A stretch of 64,000 nt of DNA from NCBI GenBank assembly GCA_964405455.1, contig CAYOOA010000003.1, forward strand, positions 1 to 64,000, written 5' to 3'. The translations under genes were made by a program, and so were the position numbers. Shown piece after piece: positions 17,271-25,994 of the stretch; position 1 is the stretch's first letter; each line of letters begins with the position of its first letter. This stretch comes from CALESS01 sp964405455 (GTDB lineage Bacteria; Chloroflexota; Anaerolineae; Anaerolineales; Anaerolineaceae). Under the pieces are notes generated by a model. That model was not told where the DNA came from. It did not search any database and saw only the letters and a program-made list of their open reading frames with translations.

Positions 17271-18542
17271 TCATCCTTCCGGGTTCTTTGAATGGCGCGC
17301 CCGCCGAACCAGGATCACCGCAGCAGGGGGCAGGATGATGAGCAGGGAGAGGGTGAGATAGGGGGCCAGATTTTTGGCTGCGGCGGCAGCCGGATTGATT
17401 CCCAGTTCTTCCTGCTTCCAGCGAGTTTCGAGCTGGGCGATGTTGACCCCGTAGACGGATTGGACGGCGCTTCCACAATCCATACCATCACCATATTTCT
17501 GGAGCAATGCTTGTAGAGAAGGAACACCAAATTGGTCACTCAAGAACTTGACGAAGGAAGCGGATTCAGCATAAGCCAGAATAGCCTGGGATGCTTCTGT
17601 CGGGAAGGCACTGCAAAAACTTTCGATCGGCAACAACGAACTTGTCTTGGCAGCCTGTTCCAGGGCGCGCGGGTAATCTGGATTTGGGTAAAGCTCAGCC
17701 AGGCTAGCCAGACCTTCATTTAACCATGTGGGTGTGGCAGGATAGCGATCACCGGTGACCTGGTATTCAAGAATATGGATCAATTCATGAGGGAGTTGTC
17801 GCTCCAGTTCCAGGCGCTGCTCCACCGAAGGGGGCAGGGAAAGTAGGATGAGATTCAGATCCGGGCTGGCGTGGCCGGCCACCCAGTCTACCTTTCCAAG
17901 TTGCAGGGCATCCTGCAGATCCTTGCCGGATGAATAAATGAAGATGCGAATGGGTAAGGTTGGTGAGACCGGTAAATAGGAGACCGCAGAGCGCAGGCTA
18001 TCCAGGGCGACCTGGAGGACTGTATCCCCCAGGGCTAAATCGGATGTATTCCAGTGGACGTCAAAGCGCCCATCGGATGTGCTGTACCATTCAAACCGGT
18101 TATCGATATAGTCAAAAGAATAATGATCGGACTCAAAAGTTTTTCCGTTGGAGAGCTGACCTTTGAACCAGTATTCGACCAGCCCGAATGGGCGCAGGTT
18201 GGCTTTGCTTAAGTCCAATTGATAGATCAGAGAGCCATTATCGCTCACTGGCAGCGATTGCGAGATCGGCTGCTGTCCATCGGATTGAATCAGGATGATC
18301 AATTCCTTGATTGAGTTGGAGGATTTGACCTGGGCCTGGAAGGTAGCCTGCAATCCATATTGATAGAAAGCGGCGGCATTGCTGAATGTCACCGTATCAT
18401 CCGCCAGGGCGTAGGCAGACACCCGGCTTGTCACCAAGCCAATTATTAATGTGATCGCCAGGATAAATCCAAATGGATTAATGACGCTTGCGCTTGTGCG
18501 GAGTTTCCCCAAGATCTTCATCGTCGCTGTCATCCTCGTCAT
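17271..18542 (-). CDS. Membrane-anchored gluzincin-type metallopeptidase (peptidase MA-like)
   Basis: 423 residues. An N-terminal signal/anchor helix (about 24-42) precedes a beta-rich extracytoplasmic domain. The zinc-peptidase motif HELIH then lies in LPHELIHILEYQ near residue 253, and the downstream NEGLA supplies the third ligand Glu, as in gluzincins. A C-terminal hydrophobic helix (about 391-412) and basic tail suggest a second membrane anchor, leaving the peptidase outside. The start overlaps the HEAT-repeat gene by up to 65 bases; an ATG at 18521 is an alternative. Co-operonic with RseP-like protease, so membrane-associated proteolysis is a plausible theme. Confidence 0.78.
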   Translation of the reverse strand: MTRMTATMKILGKLRTSASVINPFGFILAITLIIGLVTSRVSAYALADDTVTFSNAAAFYQYGLQATFQAQVKSSNSIKELIILIQSDGQQPISQSLPVSDNGSLIYQLDLSKANLRPFGLVEYWFKGQLSNGKTFESDHYSFDYIDNRFEWYSTSDGRFDVHWNTSDLALGDTVLQVALDSLRSAVSYLPVSPTLPIRIFIYSSGKDLQDALQLGKVDWVAGHASPDLNLILLSLPPSVEQRLELERQLPHELIHILEYQVTGDRYPATPTWLNEGLASLAELYPNPDYPRALEQAAKTSSLLPIESFCSAFPTEASQAILAYAESASFVKFLSDQFGVPSLQALLQKYGDGMDCGSAVQSVYGVNIAQLETRWKQEELGINPAAAAAKNLAPYLTLSLLIILPPAAVILVRRARHSKNPEG

Positions 18543-19539
18543 CCGGACTTAAGATTTCGTCATCCAATTGCAGCTCCTGGTCGGCAAAATCGAACATCAG
18601 ATTGCCGCCAGTCTCTTCAACAAAATTCAACTCATCCAGCGCACTTTCGATGATTTCTGCTTCTTCCTCATCCTCTTCTGCATCATCCAATGCTTCCATC
18701 AGCAACTCGCGGACACCCTCACCGCCGATGCTGCCGAGGGACACGAGCGCAGCCAGACGGACTTCGTCATCCAGCTTTTCAGCATTTTCCAGCAGGGTCA
18801 TCAAAGGTCTGCGGGCGTCGGCAATGGCTAGTTCTCCGGCAGCCCGAATAGCCTCAAGCTGCACGTCCGCATCGGGGTTCATGAGTTCAGCCAGAACCAT
18901 CGCATTCCAGTTTTCAGATCCAGAGCGGCCCATGGCAAACAGGGCCGAGGCCATCCATTCCCGGTCGCGGGTGATATAAGCATTGCGGATCAGGGCGTTC
19001 ACATCTGGACGGACTGCATAACCCATCGCTTCCAGAGCCCGGCGGCGGACAAGTGGTTGGTCATCTCCATTCATTTTTACAACCAGGGCATCCACCACGC
19101 GGGTGGTGGTTTCATCGTCAAGTTCCTCCATCATGCCCAGGTAGACAAAATACCCCAGGGAGGCAGCGGCGGTGGCGCGTACTTCAGGTTCTGGATCTTT
19201 GTTCATCAACCGGATGAAGACTGAAATCAACCGGGGATCGCTTTCTTCCCAGAGCAGGCGGATGGCGCTTGTGCGCACCTTGGGATTCAGGTCTTCCAGG
19301 GCAATCCGGGCAATACCGGTGAAGGAAACCAGGGTTTCAACATCCATTAATTCTTCGAGATCTTCCAGGAGGGAGATGCGTCGTTCCGGTTTTACATCCG
19401 GCCAAATTTCCTTAAGTGCACTGATTTGATCAGGGCTTAAATCACTGAATTTTTCCAGGTAGCGGGGTGAGAAGGGTGTGTTATTATCCAGGAGGGCTTG
19501 CAAGGCTTCCTCAAAAGTGGCTTGTTTCTTGGGGGGCAT
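18478..19539 (-). CDS. HEAT-repeat protein with acidic C-terminus
   Basis: Soluble protein of 353 residues. From about residue 70 to 300 it is built of HEAT-like helical repeats (PKVRTSAIRLLWEES, PEVRATAAASLGY, PLVRRRALEAMGYA, VQLEAIRAAGELA, EVRLAALVSLGSIG). The last 70 residues are very rich in Asp and Glu, ending in a short basic KRKRH tail. HEAT arrays usually act as protein-binding scaffolds. No enzymatic motif is seen. It lies between the RseP-like gene (23-base gap) and the metallopeptidase gene (overlap). Confidence 0.85.
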   Translation of the reverse strand: MPPKKQATFEEALQALLDNNTPFSPRYLEKFSDLSPDQISALKEIWPDVKPERRISLLEDLEELMDVETLVSFTGIARIALEDLNPKVRTSAIRLLWEESDPRLISVFIRLMNKDPEPEVRATAAASLGYFVYLGMMEELDDETTTRVVDALVVKMNGDDQPLVRRRALEAMGYAVRPDVNALIRNAYITRDREWMASALFAMGRSGSENWNAMVLAELMNPDADVQLEAIRAAGELAIADARRPLMTLLENAEKLDDEVRLAALVSLGSIGGEGVRELLMEALDDAEEDEEEAEIIESALDELNFVEETGGNLMFDFADQELQLDDEILSPDDEDDSDDEDLGETPHKRKRH

Positions 19540-19562
19540 CTTGAAAATCTTTCCTTATGTGG

Positions 19563-20654
19563 TTATGGCAACTTGATTGGGTTGATTATATCCTGCAAGG
19601 TAATCCAGACCATCAAGCCGATCAGCAGGATGAAACCGATGCCGTGGATGGTTGCTTCCCAGCGGGCAGGAACCCGTTTCTTGAAGAGGATTTCCGGTAG
19701 AATGAAAATAATCCGGCCGCCATCCAGGGCGGGCAAGGGTAGCAGGTTCCCAAATCCCAGCGCAATTGAAATCGTGGCTGTCAGGAAGAGAACATTTACG
19801 GCAGGGATGACCGGGTTGGGCTGGGCGTTCGTTTGCTGGTCCATCGTGTTGGCTTCGTTGAAAATGGTGTACATACCAACCGGGCCGACCACGCGGGCTT
19901 CCTCGGGGGCTACCGTGCCGCGGATCAGGTTGCCTGGCAGCGCCAGCAACTGTCCTATCTGGTCTCCGGCGGTCTTCAACCCGACCGGGAAGGCAGTGAA
20001 GAACGAAACAGGTTTAAGTGGGTTCGTCATGACAATACCCACTGCACCCTGGTTGGCCGGCGGATTGGAACGGGGAGTGACGGTCACATTGAGGGTTTTA
20101 TCTGCCCGTTGTAATTCAATTACCGTTGGTTTTTCCAGGTTTTCAGAAATGAGGGTGCGGATTTGGTCGATCGATTGGATCGGGGTGGAATTGATCGTCA
20201 GGACGTAATCACCAGGTTGAATGCCAGCCGTCTCCGCCGGTGAGCCGACGCCGACATCCTGGATGATAACGCGGGTTGTATCCGGGGCGCCGACGCGCAT
20301 AAACACAAAGGTAAAAATGAGAACCCCCACCAGCAGGTTCATGACCGGTCCACCCAGGAGCGTGCCCAAGCGCGCCCACGGGCCCGAAGTAGTTAACCAG
20401 CCTTCCTGTTCCGGATTCTCTTCACCTTTCATACGCACAAAGGCACCAAATGGAATCCAGTTCAGCGAGAAAAGCGTTCCGCCAAGGGTGAACAACTTGA
20501 CAGCCCGAGGTGGAAAACCAAAACCGAACTCTTCGACTTCGATTTTCCCCAGCCTGGCCATCAAGAAATGGCCAAGTTCATGTAAAAAGGCAAGTATGCC
20601 TATCAGTAAGATAAATTCAAGTACTTTTAAGGCAGTTGAGAGAACGACTTCCAT
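19563..20654 (-). CDS. rseP: RIP metalloprotease RseP (site-2 protease family M50)
   Basis: Intramembrane zinc protease of 363 residues that cleaves transmembrane substrates such as anti-sigma factors. The first helix carries HELGH (residues 25-29) and the second active-site motif is PLPALDGGR in a C-terminal helix. A PDZ domain (about 130-190, GSPAETAGIQPGDYVLTINS) lies between. The ATG at 20654 follows AAGGA. It is the first gene of a four-gene operon. No anti-sigma factor lies next to it, so its substrate is unknown. Confidence 0.93.
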   Translation of the reverse strand: MEVVLSTALKVLEFILLIGILAFLHELGHFLMARLGKIEVEEFGFGFPPRAVKLFTLGGTLFSLNWIPFGAFVRMKGEENPEQEGWLTTSGPWARLGTLLGGPVMNLLVGVLIFTFVFMRVGAPDTTRVIIQDVGVGSPAETAGIQPGDYVLTINSTPIQSIDQIRTLISENLEKPTVIELQRADKTLNVTVTPRSNPPANQGAVGIVMTNPLKPVSFFTAFPVGLKTAGDQIGQLLALPGNLIRGTVAPEEARVVGPVGMYTIFNEANTMDQQTNAQPNPVIPAVNVLFLTATISIALGFGNLLPLPALDGGRIIFILPEILFKKRVPARWEATIHGIGFILLIGLMVWITLQDIINPIKLP

Positions 20655-20690
20655 AGCATCCTTGATGAATTATTTTGTATTTTGAATAAA

Positions 20691-20699
20691 AGTATAACA
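20691..20699 (-). promoter_or_regulatory. Extended -10 promoter of the rseP operon
   Basis: The minus strand reads TGtTATACT about 37 bases upstream of the rseP start, without a convincing -35. Confidence 0.5.
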
Positions 20700-20757
20700 T
20701 TATTTGATAAGAGTCGTCTGAATGGGTTATTTTCAATTAACGCTTGTGCAAAGTAGG

Positions 20758-20786
20758 TTGCAAAAGGAACCTGTGGGACATATAAT
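20758..20786 (+). promoter_or_regulatory. Promoter of the kinase cluster
   Basis: TTGCAA (20758-20763), a 17-base spacer and TATAAT (20781-20786) form a good promoter about 50 bases before the kinase gene. A second TATAAT occurs at 20795-20800. Confidence 0.6.
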
Positions 20787-20833
20787 TACATCAATATAAT
20801 TAGCTTTAATAACATGCGCGCAGAGCGAGGTTA

Positions 20834-22744
20834 TTGTATACCTGCATATTGTGGAGGAGAGGTCTGGACACACACCGCATCACCCAAAATCTAGGTCCTG
20901 CCCAAAGCCCTGATAAACAATTGCAGCCGGGGGTCATACTGGAAGAGCGATATGCCATCCAGGATGTCATTGGCGTTGGTGGGATGGGGTCAGTTTATCG
21001 GGCACGAGACCTACATTTTCCAAACGTAATCAAGCTGGTTGCCGTAAAGGAAATGATTAACGCTGCTCCGGATCCCCTGGTTCGGCAGACTATTGTGACC
21101 AATTTCGAGCGTGAAGCCCATATCCTTGTATCGCTTTCTCACCCAGCCATCCCAAAGATCTATGATTTTTTCACCCGGGATGAACGTTCATACCTTGTGC
21201 TGGAATACGTCAATGGGCGGGACCTGGAAGCGATTATTAGCTCTGCCCTGCACTTTTTACCAGAAGATCAGATCATTGGCTGGGCGATAGAACTTTGTGA
21301 TGTGCTGGATTATTTGCATAATCATAAACCTGAGCCGATTATTTTCCGGGATATCAAACCCTCCAATATTATGATCAATCAGGACGGCCGAGTCGTACTG
21401 GTTGATTTCGGAATTGCCAAAGTTTTCAAACTTGGCACCAAGGGGACCATGATTGGCACCGAGGGGTATTCGCCGCCCGAGCAGTACCGCGGAGAGGCCT
21501 CTCCCCAGGCAGATATATATTCGCTGGGGGCAACCTTGCATCATTTGTTGACACGCCGTGATCCCCGGCTTGAACCGCCGTTCACATTTACCGAAAGACC
21601 CATCCGCCAGATTAATCCTTCGATTTCACTGGAACTTGAAACTGTAGTAAATACAGCGCTGCAATACAACCCGGCGGAGCGCTTTACTTCGGCTCTGGCC
21701 ATGAAAGAAGCTCTTTTACTGGTCGCCCGAAAGACAGGAGCCTTGAACCGGATTTCAATCCAGGCCGCCATGCACACGAATGATGATCAGGTTAAACCCC
21801 TGTGGTCGTTCAAGTGTGAAGATGAAATTCGGGGCACACCTACAGTTGAGAATGGCGTTGTTTATGCAGGGGCTTATGACAACAATTTGTATGCGATTCA
21901 AGCCAGCAGTGGCCAATTCCTTTGGAAATATCCCACCAATGGTGGCGTAATCAGTAAACCGTTAGTATACGATAATCTGGTTTATTTCGGTTCAGCGGAT
22001 CATAATTTGTACTCAATCAGTACTCGAACCGGAAAACTAAATTGGACATTTACAACGAATGGTCCCATCCGAACTTCCCCCCGATTTTCAGAAGGACATG
22101 TGTTTATCGGTAGTGATGATGGCTTTTTGCATGCAATCAACGTCCTCAGCGGCAACCGAACCTGGCGGGTGGAAAGTTCCGGAGCCATTCGGTCTTCGCC
22201 AGTAATTACCAGCGACTATATATATTTTGGCTGCGAATCCGGAGAACTATATTGTGTCGATTTCCGCGGCCAGGTAAAATGGCGATTCCAAGCAAAGCGG
22301 TCCATCACCTCGACCCCCCTGGTCGATAAAGGTGTGGTTTTTGTTACCTCACTGGATTCGACAGCATATGCCGTGGACGCCAAGGCGGGCTGGGGAATCT
22401 GGCGTTTCAGAATGGGAAAGGGATCGGTATCATCCCCAACCAAAGCAGAGAATTTTGTTATTTTTGGCGCTGCAGATGATTATGTGTATTGTCTGGATGC
22501 ATCCAACGCCCGCGAAATGTGGCGTTTTCATGCTGATCACCAGGTAAGCGGCTCCCCCGTGGTTTATAAAGATTCAGTATATATTGGTGCGGCAGACGGC
22601 AGCTTCTACAGTCTGGAATATCGCACAGGTAGATTACGTTGGCGCTTTAACACAGGCGGCCCAATCACTGGCTCCGCCTCCATTTACAATGATGTTGTTT
22701 ACCTGGGTTCCTGCGACCACATTTTATATGCCCTATTGGCTTGA
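20834..22744 (+). CDS. Ser/Thr protein kinase fused to PQQ-type beta-propeller
   Basis: Hanks-type kinase with C-terminal repeat domain, 636 residues. The kinase domain spans about 40-300: Gly loop IGVGGMGSVY, beta-3 Lys72 in VAVKEM, catalytic FRDIKPSN (171-178, Phe replacing the usual His) and DFG (191-193). From about 315 to the end, repeated blocks of SSP...VYFGS.DG.LYAI...TG...W form a PQQ/BamB-like propeller. No transmembrane helix separates the two, so the propeller is cytosolic. The start is uncertain: TTG at 20834 follows GAGG closely, while CTG at 20864 is better spaced from GGAGG at 20853-20857. Its stop overlaps the start of the phosphatase gene. Confidence 0.88.
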   Translation: MYTCILWRRGLDTHRITQNLGPAQSPDKQLQPGVILEERYAIQDVIGVGGMGSVYRARDLHFPNVIKLVAVKEMINAAPDPLVRQTIVTNFEREAHILVSLSHPAIPKIYDFFTRDERSYLVLEYVNGRDLEAIISSALHFLPEDQIIGWAIELCDVLDYLHNHKPEPIIFRDIKPSNIMINQDGRVVLVDFGIAKVFKLGTKGTMIGTEGYSPPEQYRGEASPQADIYSLGATLHHLLTRRDPRLEPPFTFTERPIRQINPSISLELETVVNTALQYNPAERFTSALAMKEALLLVARKTGALNRISIQAAMHTNDDQVKPLWSFKCEDEIRGTPTVENGVVYAGAYDNNLYAIQASSGQFLWKYPTNGGVISKPLVYDNLVYFGSADHNLYSISTRTGKLNWTFTTNGPIRTSPRFSEGHVFIGSDDGFLHAINVLSGNRTWRVESSGAIRSSPVITSDYIYFGCESGELYCVDFRGQVKWRFQAKRSITSTPLVDKGVVFVTSLDSTAYAVDAKAGWGIWRFRMGKGSVSSPTKAENFVIFGAADDYVYCLDASNAREMWRFHADHQVSGSPVVYKDSVYIGAADGSFYSLEYRTGRLRWRFNTGGPITGSASIYNDVVYLGSCDHILYALLA

Positions 22745-23742
22745 TGGAAGGAGGAATGGTGCCGGACTTTTGGAAACATCTTTTTGGAAGTAAAGAAAAT
22801 GAAACTGGTCAAGTTAACCAGGGTGACGAGAAAAAGGTGAGAGGTGGCTTTCTATCATTTATAGGAAAGAAAAAAAGCCCTCAGCCCACGCCACCCTCAG
22901 AGAATGTTCAAACTGCTCCGCTTTCTGAGGATCAACTGCAAGGAGTGTCAGTCACCCTTAAAAGTTACCAACCGACCCAAGTTGCGGTTGGCTGCGCCCA
23001 GTCAGTGGGGATGGTTCGCGATCATAATGAGGACGCCTTATTTATCTTTAATTCCATTTTCGCCGATGGCGGCGAAGACTTACCGATGGGTTTATTCATG
23101 ATCGCTGATGGAATGGGCGGACATCAGCATGGAGAAGTTGCCAGCAGCAGCGCCATCCGGTCGGTTGCTGAAGTTATTCTGAACCGGATGTTTTTACCAA
23201 GCCTGGTCCAATCCTCTGAAAATCGAAGCGAGCCGTTACAAGAGTTGATAGAATCGGCGATTCGGGAAGCGCAGTATTCTGTAACGCGCCGTGCGCCTGG
23301 CGGCGGGACAACACTAACTGCTGCAATTCTCCTGGGAGATAAGATTACGATTGCGCAGATTGGTGACAGCCGGGCTTACTTTATTCACCTCGATGGCCGT
23401 ATCCAGGCAGTCACCCAGGATCACTCACTTGTCAGGCGATTGGTGGAACTGGGTCAATTAACCGAAGAAGAGGCTGCTGTCCATCCACAGCGGAATGTAC
23501 TTTATCGGGCCATAGGGCAAGCCGAACCTTACCGACCGGACATCAATACTTACCAGGTACCAAGACCGGGCTTCTTGTTAATTTGTTCAGACGGACTATG
23601 GGGATTGGTCAGTGAACTTGATCTTTTCAGGTTGATTACCAATGCCGAAAATCCATCTGCAGCTGCGCATAAATTGGTGGAAGCCGCCAATGCAAATGGC
23701 GGACCTGATAATATCAGTGCGATTGTTGTCCAATTTTTATAG
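22744..23742 (+). CDS. PP2C-family protein phosphatase
   Basis: Metal-dependent Ser/Thr phosphatase. The catalytic domain (about 80-332) has all PP2C motifs: RDHNEDA, ADGMGGHQHGE, GGGTTLTAA, GDSRAY, TQDHSLV, CSDGLWGLV and GGPDNIS. The first 75 residues are a charged, Pro/Gln-rich segment of unknown role. ATG at 22744 overlaps the kinase stop (TGATG); a GTG at 22759 is better spaced from AAGGAGG at 22748-22754 and may be the true start. It should reverse the phosphorylation made by the adjacent kinase. Confidence 0.93.
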   Translation: MEGGMVPDFWKHLFGSKENETGQVNQGDEKKVRGGFLSFIGKKKSPQPTPPSENVQTAPLSEDQLQGVSVTLKSYQPTQVAVGCAQSVGMVRDHNEDALFIFNSIFADGGEDLPMGLFMIADGMGGHQHGEVASSSAIRSVAEVILNRMFLPSLVQSSENRSEPLQELIESAIREAQYSVTRRAPGGGTTLTAAILLGDKITIAQIGDSRAYFIHLDGRIQAVTQDHSLVRRLVELGQLTEEEAAVHPQRNVLYRAIGQAEPYRPDINTYQVPRPGFLLICSDGLWGLVSELDLFRLITNAENPSAAAHKLVEAANANGGPDNISAIVVQFL

Positions 23743-23768
23743 AAATTAAGACAGGGGAGGGTCGAGTG

Positions 23769-25241
23769 ATGGAAGCTGATTATTACGAAATCCTGGGGGT
23801 TTCACCGGATGCCACGGCGGAGGACATCCGCGGGGCGTATTTTCAGGCTGTCCGTCTTCTTCACCCGGATGCCAACCCGGATCCAAAAGCTCATGATCAA
23901 TTCATCCGCATTCAGGAGGCGTATGCAGTTCTTTCTGCACCTCAGAAACGCCAGGAATACGATGCTTCCAGAAAGGATGAGAATCTCACTAGTGCAGTAA
24001 AGGTTGCCATAAACTATAGTCGCGGCGCGATCATGGATATTCAAGAAGGCCAGTTGTTGTATGTGTTGCTTGAATTTGCTGGCTTAAAGGAACTTGATCC
24101 AAAACAAATTCCGCCTTCAGTCTATTGCTTGGTTATTGATCGCTCAACCTCCATGCAAGGTGAGCGGATGGACATGGTTAAATCCAATCTTATGCATTTC
24201 ATCCGTTTACTCCGCCCGATTGATTACATCATGGTAGTTACTTTTAGCGATCGTGCGGAGGTGATAGTCCCTCTTTCCAAGGTTTCAGATTCCAGCCGTT
24301 TGGATCATCAAATATCAATGATTTCAACGGGTGGGAGCACTGAGATTTTCCGAGGTCTTGAAACCGGAATAAACCTGTTGCGTACAAGTCGGATGGCTCG
24401 TTCTCAAAGAACCTTGGTGCTGCTCACCGATGGGCATACATATGGTGACGAAGAAGCCTGCAAGAATTTGGCCCGTGAGGCAAGCGAAGAAGGAATAACC
24501 ATCCATGGAATTGGATTAGGCGCAGATTGGAATGATGAATTCCTGGATAATGTTGCAAGCCTGACCGGAGGAAGTGCTATTTATGCCAGGGATAACCAGG
24601 AGATGCGCCGATTTTTTGAAGAAAAAGCGCGTGATTCTGCCATTCTCTACTCAAAGAATATCCGCTTTGATTTTACTGTAGACAGTAAAGTTGAATTAAG
24701 ATACGCATATCGCCTGGAACCAGATACAACCCCGCTGGTCATTGAAAAACCATTGGTGTTGGGAAACCTTTACTATGGTAAAACTTTGCGAGTCTTGCTC
24801 GAATTTTATATTCAACCCCTATATGAACATACCGACTTTATCCGCCTGGCAGAGGGAAGGTTACTGGTTGACCTTGCTGTAGAGCCAAACAAGGCTCCCC
24901 AGCGGTTGATTCTACGTCTGAATCGTCCGGTAAGCCCAGTAATTGAAAACGATTTGCCCAATTCTGCCCTTGTGGATGCGTTGGCAAGACTGACAGTCTA
25001 TCGGATGCAGGAGAAAGCCCGGTTGGAAGTGCAGAACGGCCAGGTGGAAGAGGCCAGTCGACATTTGCAACACCTGGCAACGCATTTGCTAGCCGCCGGT
25101 GACCGGAACCTTGCACATGCAGTACTGATTGAGGCCGAACATATTCGACAAAGCCGTACATTAAGCCAGGATGGGGGAAAAAGAATTAAGTATGGGACAA
25201 GAAGTCTGGTATTATTTGATAGGATGGAGACAGAACCATGA
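23769..25241 (+). CDS. DnaJ-von Willebrand factor A fusion protein
   Basis: 490 residues. An N-terminal J-domain (1-66) has the essential HPD triad at 32-34 and would recruit Hsp70. A linker leads to a von Willebrand A domain (about 117-300) with an intact metal-ion site: DRSTS (124-128), the Thr of GGSTEIF and the Asp of LTDGHTYGD. The remaining 190 residues hold a beta-rich section and a helical tail, as in bacterial chelatase-like vWA proteins. No signal or membrane segment is present. ATG at 23769 is favoured over GTG at 23766 by spacing to GGGGAGGG. Its stop overlaps the FHA gene (ATGA). Confidence 0.88.
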   Translation: MEADYYEILGVSPDATAEDIRGAYFQAVRLLHPDANPDPKAHDQFIRIQEAYAVLSAPQKRQEYDASRKDENLTSAVKVAINYSRGAIMDIQEGQLLYVLLEFAGLKELDPKQIPPSVYCLVIDRSTSMQGERMDMVKSNLMHFIRLLRPIDYIMVVTFSDRAEVIVPLSKVSDSSRLDHQISMISTGGSTEIFRGLETGINLLRTSRMARSQRTLVLLTDGHTYGDEEACKNLAREASEEGITIHGIGLGADWNDEFLDNVASLTGGSAIYARDNQEMRRFFEEKARDSAILYSKNIRFDFTVDSKVELRYAYRLEPDTTPLVIEKPLVLGNLYYGKTLRVLLEFYIQPLYEHTDFIRLAEGRLLVDLAVEPNKAPQRLILRLNRPVSPVIENDLPNSALVDALARLTVYRMQEKARLEVQNGQVEEASRHLQHLATHLLAAGDRNLAHAVLIEAEHIRQSRTLSQDGGKRIKYGTRSLVLFDRMETEP

Positions 25242-25744
25242 TCATTTGCCCGAATTGTCATCATGAAAATATCCAGGGAGCCATATTTTGCGGTGAGTGT
25301 GGAGCTCGTTTGATAACGATCAATCGATCGACCACCCAATCATTGGGGGCGGCAGAAGCTGCTGGGACCATGGATACAAACGGACCGGTGCGAACACCGC
25401 CCGCTTCAGTCAATATTGGTACCATCTCCCTGCACCTGATGGAAACCGGCCAGATTCTATCGTTGTCTGGACGAACCGAATTCACCCTTGGCCGAATGAC
25501 AGAGGGGCAACCCATTCTGCCTGATGTGGATCTGACTCAATATGATGCTTTTAGCCGCGGTGTCTCCCGCTTGCACGCTGCCTTGCGTCTGGTTAACCAG
25601 AAACTGGTAGTTATCGACCTGGGTTCCTCCAATGGCACCCGTGTAAATGGACAGAAGATCCTGCCGCACATTGAATATCCCATCAATCACGGTGATATTA
25701 TCGCCCTGGGTAAATTTAAAATCCAGGTGCTGTTCCAGAAGTAG
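25238..25744 (+). CDS. Zinc-ribbon and FHA domain protein
   Basis: 168 residues. Residues 1-24 form a zinc ribbon (CPNC, then CGEC). A Ser/Thr/Pro-containing linker, a possible phosphorylation target, leads to a forkhead-associated domain (about 63-168) with the key residues: GR in LGRM, SRLHA and LGSSNGTRVNG. FHA domains bind phosphothreonine, so this is the natural reader of the kinase in the cluster. It overlaps the preceding gene by four bases. Confidence 0.92.
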   Translation: MIICPNCHHENIQGAIFCGECGARLITINRSTTQSLGAAEAAGTMDTNGPVRTPPASVNIGTISLHLMETGQILSLSGRTEFTLGRMTEGQPILPDVDLTQYDAFSRGVSRLHAALRLVNQKLVVIDLGSSNGTRVNGQKILPHIEYPINHGDIIALGKFKIQVLFQK

Positions 25745-25751
25745 AACCTAT

Positions 25752-25991
25752 ATGCCTACCGTGATTATCCACGTACAGAATGAAGATCCAGTTGTAGGCG
25801 AGATGGACGCTCTCCCTGGTTCAAACGACTTGCTGATTATTGTAAAAAATCCCCGCCGCAGGGATGGAAAAGATTTACATTACATTGATGCAAGTGTTCA
25901 GACCGTGATCTGGCCGACATCCAAGATCAATTTCATTGAAGTGCTGCCTGCAGGCGAGGATGAAGAGATCATCAGCCAGGTGAGGGATTAA
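25752..25991 (+). CDS. Small protein of unknown function in kinase cluster
   Basis: 79 residues starting at the ATG at 25752, seven bases after the FHA stop. I do not recognise a family. The sequence has alternating hydrophobic strands (TVIIHVQNEDP, DLLIIVKNP, FIEVLPAG) and suggests a small beta-rich fold, soluble and acidic at the C-terminus. It lies in a run of genes with gaps of under ten bases, so it is very probably translated and functionally linked to them. Confidence 0.7.
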   Translation: MPTVIIHVQNEDPVVGEMDALPGSNDLLIIVKNPRRRDGKDLHYIDASVQTVIWPTSKINFIEVLPAGEDEEIISQVRD

Positions 25992-25994
25992 GGC

